Source: Arhodomonas aquaeolei DSM 8974 (lineage in GTDB: Bacteria > Pseudomonadota > Gammaproteobacteria > Nitrococcales > Nitrococcaceae). From it: DNA of 64,000 bases. The notes under the pieces were generated by a model, which did not search any database, was not told the DNA's origin, and was given only the letters and a program-made list of their open reading frames with translations. Below are positions 58,835 through 64,000 of the stretch, piece after piece. The stretch's first letter is position 1; the number at the start of each line of letters is the position of its first letter. The stretch is from assembly GCF_000374645.1 (NCBI RefSeq), contig NZ_KB894802.1:1924-65923 (forward strand). The letters are read 5' to 3'. Position numbers and translations under genes: made by a program.

Positions 58835-58871
58835 GGGGTTACGGATACCGCTCGAATGTATCGGTTACCCC
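58835..58871. promoter_or_regulatory. Imperfect 37-bp inverted repeat upstream of gntR
   Basis: GGGGTTACGGATAC, nine bases, then GTATCGGTTACCCC: the 14-base arms match at 12 positions. It is placed 26 bases upstream of the GntR start and 25 bases past the deaminase stop. It could be the autoregulatory operator, or a hairpin at the end of the deaminase transcript. Confidence 0.5.
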
Positions 58872-58896
58872 CGGGCCTCGCAAACGGCGGCGGCGC

Positions 58897-60258
58897 TCAC
58901 GCGCGCGCCGCGATCCGCCGGGCGATGTCGTTGTGCCGACGAACCAGTGCGGGGAGGTCCACGTCCGTGAGCGCGCCGTCGCGGACCCGGAGGCGCCCGT
59001 TGATCAGGCTGAGTGCGACCTGCGGTGGGCGGCAGAACACGAGCGCGGCGAGCGGGTCGTGGACCGCGCCGCCGGCGAGCGGCAGGGTGTCGAGCCGGTA
59101 GCCGACGATATCCGCGGCCATGCCGGGGGCCAGGTGGCCGATGTCATTGCGGCCGAGCACCGCGGCCCCGCCGCGGGTGGCGAGGCTCAGTGTCTCCACG
59201 GCGCCCATGGCGTCGGGGCCGTCCACGAGGCGGTGCAGCAGCATCGCCTGGCGTGCCTCGCCGAGCATGTCCGAGCCGTCGTTGGATGCGGAGCCGTCCA
59301 CCCCCAGGCCGACGCGGGCGCCGGCCCGGCGGAGCGCGCGCACCGGGGCGACGCCCGAGCCCAGGCGCATGTTGGAGCTCGGGCAGTGCGCCACGCCGCA
59401 GCGGTGTGCGCCGAGGCGGCGGATTTCGTCGTCTTCCGGGTGCACCATGTGCGCGAACCAGACGTCCTCGCCGCACCAGCCCAGGTCCTCGGCGTACTCC
59501 ACCGGGGTGCGGCCGAAGCGCTCGCGGCAGTAGGCCGTCTCGTCGCGGGTTTCGGCGAGGTGGGTGTGGCAGTGCACGCCGTAGTGTCGGGCCACCTCCA
59601 GACTCTCGCGCATCAGCGTCTGCGATACGGAGAAGGGGGAGCACGGTGCCAGGGCGATGCGGGTCATCGCGTAGTCCGCGTCGTCGTGGTGGGTCTCGAT
59701 CACCCGCTGGCTGTCGGCGAGGATCGCGGTCTCCGACTCGACCACGGCGTCCGGCGGCAGGCCGCCGTCCGACTCGCCCACCGACATGGACCCGCGCCCG
59801 GCGTGGAAGCGCAGGCCCATCTCCCGGGCGGCGTGGATCTGGTCGTCCAGGCGGGCGCCGTTGGGCCAGAGGTAGGTGTGGTCGGCGGCGGTGGTGCAGC
59901 CGGAGAGCATGAGCTCGGCGGCGGCGATCCGCGTGCTCACGTCCATGGCCTCCGGATCGAGGCGTGCCCACACCGGGTAGTGGCTCACCAGCCAGTTGAA
60001 CAGCCCCGCGTCCTGCCCCGCCGGCAGGTTCCGGGTCAGGGTCTGGTAGAAGTGGTGATGGGTGTTCACCAGCCCGGGGATGAGGATGTGTCCGCGGGCG
60101 TCGATCACCCGGTCGGCATCGGTGCCGATGCGCGCCGCGGGTCCCACCGCGGCGATGCGGTTGTCCTCGATACGGATGCTGGCGTCGTGGAGCACGCCGC
60201 CGTCGTCGCCCTCCATGGTCGCGACGGCCGCGGCGTTGTCGAGGATCAGGCTCGTCAT
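58897..60258 (-). CDS. 8-oxoguanine deaminase
   Basis: Amidohydrolase converting 8-oxoguanine to urate. The 453-aa protein has the metal motif HILIPGLVNTHHHFYQT, HCHTHLAET, WFAHMVHPEDDEI, VAHCPSSNMRLGSG and the Asp in GLGVDGSASNDGSDML, all features of the 8-oxoguanine deaminase group near TrzA/AtzA. It is followed by gntR and preceded by puuD (7-bp gap), so its urate product feeds the next enzymes. Confidence 0.9.
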   Translation of the reverse strand: MTSLILDNAAAVATMEGDDGGVLHDASIRIEDNRIAAVGPAARIGTDADRVIDARGHILIPGLVNTHHHFYQTLTRNLPAGQDAGLFNWLVSHYPVWARLDPEAMDVSTRIAAAELMLSGCTTAADHTYLWPNGARLDDQIHAAREMGLRFHAGRGSMSVGESDGGLPPDAVVESETAILADSQRVIETHHDDADYAMTRIALAPCSPFSVSQTLMRESLEVARHYGVHCHTHLAETRDETAYCRERFGRTPVEYAEDLGWCGEDVWFAHMVHPEDDEIRRLGAHRCGVAHCPSSNMRLGSGVAPVRALRRAGARVGLGVDGSASNDGSDMLGEARQAMLLHRLVDGPDAMGAVETLSLATRGGAAVLGRNDIGHLAPGMAADIVGYRLDTLPLAGGAVHDPLAALVFCRPPQVALSLINGRLRVRDGALTDVDLPALVRRHNDIARRIAARA

Positions 60259-60265
60259 GCCGCTG

Positions 60266-61462
60266 TCACTCCTTGTTTCGCTCGATCCACGCGCCGAGGG
60301 CGGCACGCTCCTCGTCGGTGATGCCGGTGATGTTGCCGAGCGGCATGTAGTGGCTGTCGACGGCGACGCGCTTGATATCCGCGCGGTGTTTGCGGATCTG
60401 TGCGGCGGTCTCCAGCACGATGCCGGCGGGCGGGCTGGCGTATCCCGAGAATGAGGGCTCCGGGGCGTGGCAGGTGGTGCAGCGTTCGTCGATGATCGTG
60501 TGCACCTGCTCGAAGCTGACCTCGCTCACTGTCTCGCCGGTGCCGTCGCCCGCCAGCATCGAGCGGACCGGCGGGCTCAGCACCGCGACCACCGCGGCGA
60601 AGGCCAGCGCACTCGCGGGCAGTATCAGCCGCTTCACCGCACCGGGCCGGTGGCGGATGTTGAAGTAGTGGCGCACGGCGACGCTGATGATCGACACGGC
60701 CGCGAGGATCGCCCAGTTCCACGCCGCCGCGTAGGTGCCGGGGAAGTGGTTGCTGATCATGATGAACAGCACCGGCAGGGTGAGGTAGTTGTTGTGGCGG
60801 CTGCGCAGCAGGCCGTTCTTGCCGTAGCGCGGATCCGGCGAGCGGCCCTCCTCCATGGCCCGCACCAGCTCCTTCTGCGAGGGGATGATGACGAAGAACA
60901 CGTTCGCCACCATGCACGTGCCGATCGCCGCGCCCACGTGGATGTAGGCGGCGCGGCCGCTGAACACGGTGCTCAGTCCCCACGCCAGGAGCACGATGAG
61001 TACGGTGATCAGCGCCGCGAGCAGCCGCGGGCGCTCGCCCAGCCAGCGGCAGAGGCCGTCGTAGACAAGCCAGGCGGCCACCAGCGTGGCGATGCCAATG
61101 GCCACCGCCTGCCAGGGCTGGAGGGCGGCGACCGCCGGATTGACCATCATCGTCTGCGCGTTGAGGTAGTAGACGATGATCAGCAGGGTGAAACCGCTGA
61201 TCCAGGTGAAGTAGGCCTCCCACTTGAACCAGTGCAGGGTCTCGGGCAGCTGCGGCGGTGCCACCGCGTACTTCTCGACGAAGTAGAAGCCGCCGCCGTG
61301 CACGGCCCAGAGATTGCCGGCGATCCCCGCGGGCTTGCCCGTGCGTTCGAGGTTGTTCTCCAGCCAGTTGAAGTAGAACGACGCCCCGATCCAGGCGATG
61401 CCCACGATCAGGTGGATCCAGCGAACCAGCAGGTTCGCCCACTCCATCAGATGCGCTTCCAT
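60266..61462 (-). CDS. puuD: Membrane-bound urate hydroxylase PuuD
   Basis: Oxidises urate to 5-hydroxyisourate and passes electrons to the respiratory chain. The 398-aa protein has about eight N-terminal transmembrane segments (DUF989 region: WIHLIVGIAWIGASFYFNWLEN, AVHGGGFYFVEKY) and a C-terminal cytochrome c domain with the haem motif CTTCH near residue 328 and a distal Met in YMPLGN. This fused form is the bacterial PuuD type. Confidence 0.95.
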   Translation of the reverse strand: MEAHLMEWANLLVRWIHLIVGIAWIGASFYFNWLENNLERTGKPAGIAGNLWAVHGGGFYFVEKYAVAPPQLPETLHWFKWEAYFTWISGFTLLIIVYYLNAQTMMVNPAVAALQPWQAVAIGIATLVAAWLVYDGLCRWLGERPRLLAALITVLIVLLAWGLSTVFSGRAAYIHVGAAIGTCMVANVFFVIIPSQKELVRAMEEGRSPDPRYGKNGLLRSRHNNYLTLPVLFIMISNHFPGTYAAAWNWAILAAVSIISVAVRHYFNIRHRPGAVKRLILPASALAFAAVVAVLSPPVRSMLAGDGTGETVSEVSFEQVHTIIDERCTTCHAPEPSFSGYASPPAGIVLETAAQIRKHRADIKRVAVDSHYMPLGNITGITDEERAALGAWIERNKE

Positions 61463-61501
61463 ATCCGAGGGTCCCCGTGAGTCTCGTGCGGCCGGCGGTC
61501 T

Positions 61502-61855
61502 TTAACTGCCCCGGTAGGTGGTGTAGCTGTAGGGTGAGATGAGCAGCGGCACGTGATAGTGCTCGTCGGCATGGGCGATGCCGAAACGCACCACCACTTC
61601 GTCGAGGAAGCGGGGCGCGTCGCCGGGCAGGCCCAGCCGGTCGAAGTACTCGCCGACCTGGAAGACGAGCTGGTACTGCCCGGCCCGGAAGGCGTCGCCT
61701 TCGAGCAGGGGGCCATCCACGCGGCCGTCGTCGTTGCTCACGGCGTCGGTCAGCGGGGTCAGCACGTTGTCCTCGACCCGTGCCAGCGCGATGCGGATCC
61801 CGGAGCCGGGGCGGCCGTGGGCGGTATCCAGTATATGGGTGGTGAGTCGGCCCAT
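61502..61855 (-). CDS. uraH: 5-hydroxyisourate hydrolase
   Basis: This 117-aa transthyretin-like enzyme hydrolyses 5-hydroxyisourate to OHCU. It shows LTTHILDTAHGRPGSGI at the N-terminus (catalytic His) and the C-terminal hallmark YRGS with PLLISPYSYTTYRGS. First gene of the minus-strand set uraH-puuD-deaminase, divergent from uraD. Confidence 0.97.
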   Translation of the reverse strand: MGRLTTHILDTAHGRPGSGIRIALARVEDNVLTPLTDAVSNDDGRVDGPLLEGDAFRAGQYQLVFQVGEYFDRLGLPGDAPRFLDEVVVRFGIAHADEHYHVPLLISPYSYTTYRGS

Positions 61856-61938
61856 GGCACTCTCCTCCTCGTTATTCGCTCGTCAGCGGGTGGGTGACGG
61901 TGGTCCCGGTGGCCGTCCGTTGGGAGGTATAAAACACG

Positions 61939-61969
61939 TTGTCGACAAACGCAAACAAAAGTGTATACA
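61939..61969 (+). promoter_or_regulatory. uraD promoter overlapped by two palindromes
   Basis: TTGTCG (61939-61944), 17 bp, then TGTATA (61962-61967) reads as a promoter for uraD. The palindrome TTGTCGACAA (61939-61948) covers the -35 and TGTATACA (61962-61969) covers the -10. Both resemble FadR/GntR-type operator cores (GTnnAC), so repression by the adjacent GntR protein is likely. The same region lies upstream of the divergent uraH. Confidence 0.55.
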
Positions 61970-62006
61970 TTTTTGGCCGGCTGGTGATGCCAGCCGGAAA
62001 TGAGTT

Positions 62007-62543
62007 ATGGGGGAAGTCATGGCGGAAGGCGTACTGGAACCGAGACCGAGTCAGCTCAACGAAGACGATTTCGTCGCCCATTACGGCGACGTCTACGAGC
62101 ACTCGCCGTGGATTGCCCGGCAGGCGTACCGGCGCGGCCTGAGCGTCACCGAGGACACCCCGGATTCGCTCGCGGCGACGATGGCGGCGGTGCTCAATGC
62201 TGCCTCCGCGGAGGACCAGCTCGAGGTAATCCGCGCCCACCCGGACCTCGCGGGCAAGGCGGCGGTGCAGGGCGGGCTGACCGACGACTCCGCCCGGGAG
62301 CAGGCCGGGGCGGGCCTGGATCAGTGCACGCAGGAGGAGTACGAACGCTTCCAGCGGCTCAACCGGGAGTACTGGGAGCGGTTCAACATGCCCTTCGTGA
62401 TGGCGGTCAAGGGCCATGACCGCGGGACGATCCTGGAGTCCTTCGGGCGCCGCCTGGAGAACGGCCCGGACGAGGAGCGGCGCACCGCCGTGGCGGAGAT
62501 CAACCGCATCGCGCGGCTGCGCCTGCTCGACCGGGTGACGTGA
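62007..62543 (+). CDS. uraD: OHCU decarboxylase
   Basis: 2-oxo-4-hydroxy-4-carboxy-5-ureidoimidazoline decarboxylase, completing the path from urate to (S)-allantoin. The 178-aa protein shows VYEHSPWIARQAY (catalytic His), IRAHPDLAGKAA, LTDDSAREQAGAGLDQCTQEE and FNMPFVMAVKGHDRGTIL. ATG 62019, with GGGGGAAG just upstream, is an equally good start. Divergent from uraH across the promoter region; convergent with folD without a gap. Confidence 0.95.
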   Translation: MGEVMAEGVLEPRPSQLNEDDFVAHYGDVYEHSPWIARQAYRRGLSVTEDTPDSLAATMAAVLNAASAEDQLEVIRAHPDLAGKAAVQGGLTDDSAREQAGAGLDQCTQEEYERFQRLNREYWERFNMPFVMAVKGHDRGTILESFGRRLENGPDEERRTAVAEINRIARLRLLDRVT

Positions 62544-63398
62544 TCAGCGGGCGCGGGCGTCGGCGGCCTCGAGCGTGTTCTCCAGCAGGGTGGCGCGGGT
62601 CATCGGGCCCACGCCGCCCGGGACCGGCGTGATCCAGGCCGCATGCTCCGCGGCCGCGGCGTAGTCGACGTCGCCCACCATGCGGCCTTCCTCGTCGCGG
62701 TTGATGCCGACGTCGATCACCACCGCGCCGGGCTTGATCCAGTCGCCGGCGACGAAGCCCGGGCGGCCGACGGCGGCGACCACCACGTCCGCGGCACGGA
62801 CCTTCTCCGCGAGGTTGCGGGTGCGGCTGTGGCAGATGGTCACGGTGCAGCGCGCGTTCAGCAGCTCCAGCGCCATGGGCCGGCCCACGATGTTGGACTG
62901 CCCGATGACGATCGCGTCCAGGCCGGTGAGATCGACGCCGGTGCGCTCGAGCAGGGTCATCACGCCGTGGGGCGTGCACGAGCGCAGGCCCGGCAGGCGC
63001 AGGGTCAGGCGCCCGACGTTCACCGGGTGGAAGCCGTCCACGTCCTTGGCGGGGTCGATGGTCTCGATCACCTTCTGGGCGTCCATGTGCCCGGGCAGCG
63101 GGAGCTGGACGAGGATCCCGTCGACCTCGTCGTCGGCGTTGAGCCGCTCGACCAGGGCGAGCAGGTCCGCCTCCGGGAGGTCGGCCGGGAGGTCGTGGTC
63201 GATGGAGCGGATGCCCACCTCGGCGCAGTCGCGGCGCTTCATGCGCACGTAGACCTGCGAGGCGGGGTCGTCGCCGACCCGGATCACCGCCAGTCCCGGG
63301 GGCCGCCGCCCCTGGTCGCCGCGCTCCGCCACGTCCCCTGCGATGCGCTTTCGCAGCGCTGCGGCGATCCCCTTGCCGTCGATGATGCGCGCGTTCAT
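62544..63398 (-). CDS. folD: Methylenetetrahydrofolate dehydrogenase/cyclohydrolase
   Basis: Bifunctional enzyme of one-carbon metabolism. The 284-aa protein has [14 protein letters not shown] (the active-site Lys is in this segment), [29 protein letters not shown], the NADP-binding [15 protein letters not shown] and [11 protein letters not shown]. The ATG at 63398 gives the standard length. Confidence 0.98.
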   Translation of the reverse strand: MNARIIDGKGIAAALRKRIAGDVAERGDQGRRPPGLAVIRVGDDPASQVYVRMKRRDCAEVGIRSIDHDLPADLPEADLLALVERLNADDEVDGILVQLPLPGHMDAQKVIETIDPAKDVDGFHPVNVGRLTLRLPGLRSCTPHGVMTLLERTGVDLTGLDAIVIGQSNIVGRPMALELLNARCTVTICHSRTRNLAEKVRAADVVVAAVGRPGFVAGDWIKPGAVVIDVGINRDEEGRMVGDVDYAAAAEHAAWITPVPGGVGPMTRATLLENTLEAADARAR

Positions 63399-63569
63399 GT
63401 GCTATAACCTCCGGGTGGACAGTGACCGGCGAGTAAGGCGCCGAATTCTCGCACTTGGGCGCCGGCCGCTCAACTCGAACGCTTGACGGCGGCGGGGGCT
63501 CTGCGTAGTATTCCGCCGTCTGCAGCGACGGCTGTAAGGCCTGCCCGGCGTGACCCGGCACGAGAAGCA

Positions 63570-63646
63570 CGGGGTGTAGCGCAGTCTGGTAGCGCGCCTG
63601 CTTTGGGGGCAGGATGTCGGGGGTTCAAATCCCTCCACCCCGACCA
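63570..63646 (+). tRNA. tRNA-Pro (UGG anticodon)
   Basis: A 77-nt cloverleaf with encoded CCA. The acceptor is CGGGGTG/CACCCCG; the anticodon stem CCTGC/GCAGG carries loop TTTGGGG (anticodon TGG); the T-arm is GGGGGTTCAAATCCCTC. First of a four-tRNA cluster. Confidence 0.98.
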
Positions 63647-63709
63647 GTACCGTCGCCGCACTGGCCAGGCGACCCGGCGGGTGTGCCGACGCTTGGGGCT
63701 GTGGGTCAA

Positions 63710-63786
63710 GCGCCCGTAGCTCAACCGGACAGAGCATCGGCCTTCTAAGCCGAGGGTTGCGGGTTCGAATCCCGCCGGGCGCGCCA
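63710..63786 (+). tRNA. tRNA-Arg (UCU anticodon)
   Basis: A 77-nt cloverleaf with encoded CCA. The anticodon stem TCGGC/GCCGA carries loop CTTCTAA (anticodon TCT); the T-arm is GCGGGTTCGAATCCCGC. It reads AGA/AGG. Confidence 0.98.
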
Positions 63787-63814
63787 GATTCGAGGGATTG
63801 GCCGATTCGACAAT

Positions 63815-63891
63815 GGTGGGCGTAGCTCAGTTGGTAGAGCACCGGATTGTGGCTCCGGAGGTCGTGGGTTCAAGCCCCATCGCTCACCCCA
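63815..63891 (+). tRNA. tRNA-His (GUG anticodon)
   Basis: The anticodon stem CCGGA/TCCGG carries loop TTGTGGC (anticodon GTG). An extra 5' G (63815, the G-1 of tRNA-His) pairs with the C before the encoded CCA, as required for HisRS recognition. Confidence 0.98.
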
Positions 63892-63899
63892 AACAATAC

Positions 63900-63975
<76 letters not shown>

Positions 63976-64000
63976 TACCGCTGAAAGGGGCAGGCCCACG

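Noticed and set aside
63402-63842. Minus-strand frame across the tRNA cluster
   Set aside because: It overlaps tRNA genes and is a known kind of false ORF (peptides such as GFEPPTSCPQSRRATRLRYTP).

Overview
The window is about 64 kb of high-GC gammaproteobacterial chromosome. The block from 21.5 to 45.8 kb follows the E. coli order queG-nnr-tsaE-amiB-mutL-miaA-hfq-hflX-hflK-hflC-yjeT-purA-rnr-rlmB-rpsF-priB-rpsR-rplI, continues with dnaB-alr-radA, and has hisZ between yjeT and purA. GC content, hisZ, a TAXI/TRAP transporter and urate catabolism would fit an Ectothiorhodospiraceae-like (Chromatiales) bacterium. That placement is inference only; no rRNA gene is present.

Layout. 1-2043: type I-E CRISPR array (34 repeats, 33 spacers) entering from the left edge, with no cas genes in the window. 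2044-3920: decayed array tail with isolated degenerate repeats on both sides of a truncated IS21-type istB. 3921-6841: M20 metallopeptidase, a cluster of three long intergenic repeats, a small ORF and holC. 6843-11202: pepA, divergent lptF-lptG, an RDD membrane protein and tRNA-Glu. 11310-15383: pcnB-folK-panB-panC-panD. 15384-15767: hairpin-rich dispersed repeat. 15768-21465: tightly overlapping TAXI/TRAP transporter and AtuA-type enzyme operon with a divergent LysR regulator. 21490-45800: the conserved housekeeping block, with tRNA-Leu before rnr. 46009-53168: an orphan type VI secretion vgrG operon (promoter, small ORF, PAAR, unknown 379-aa protein, VgrG, Tle-type lipase, Tli4-type immunity protein), almost every gene overlapping the next by a few bases. 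53371-56820: PilZ protein, IclR regulator and thiC with a TPP riboswitch. 56977-62543: small zinc-ribbon protein, hydroxypyruvate isomerase, GntR regulator and a purine/urate degradation set (8-oxoguanine deaminase, PuuD, UraH, UraD). 62544-63975: folD and a Pro-Arg-His-Lys tRNA cluster.

How the genes work together. The pan genes supply pantoate, beta-alanine and pantothenate. lptF and lptG form the LPS export permease. hflK and hflC form the FtsH-associated membrane complex. rpsF-priB-rpsR-rplI and dnaB join ribosome and replication functions. The purine genes take 8-oxoguanine to urate and urate through 5-hydroxyisourate and OHCU to allantoin. The TAXI binding protein, fused TRAP permease and AtuA pair look like a self-contained uptake and catabolism unit for an unidentified organic acid. 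The accessory regions of most interest are the T6SS module with its unrecognised 379-aa protein and small leader ORF, the CRISPR array with informative spacer and repeat variants, and the TRAP-AtuA unit.
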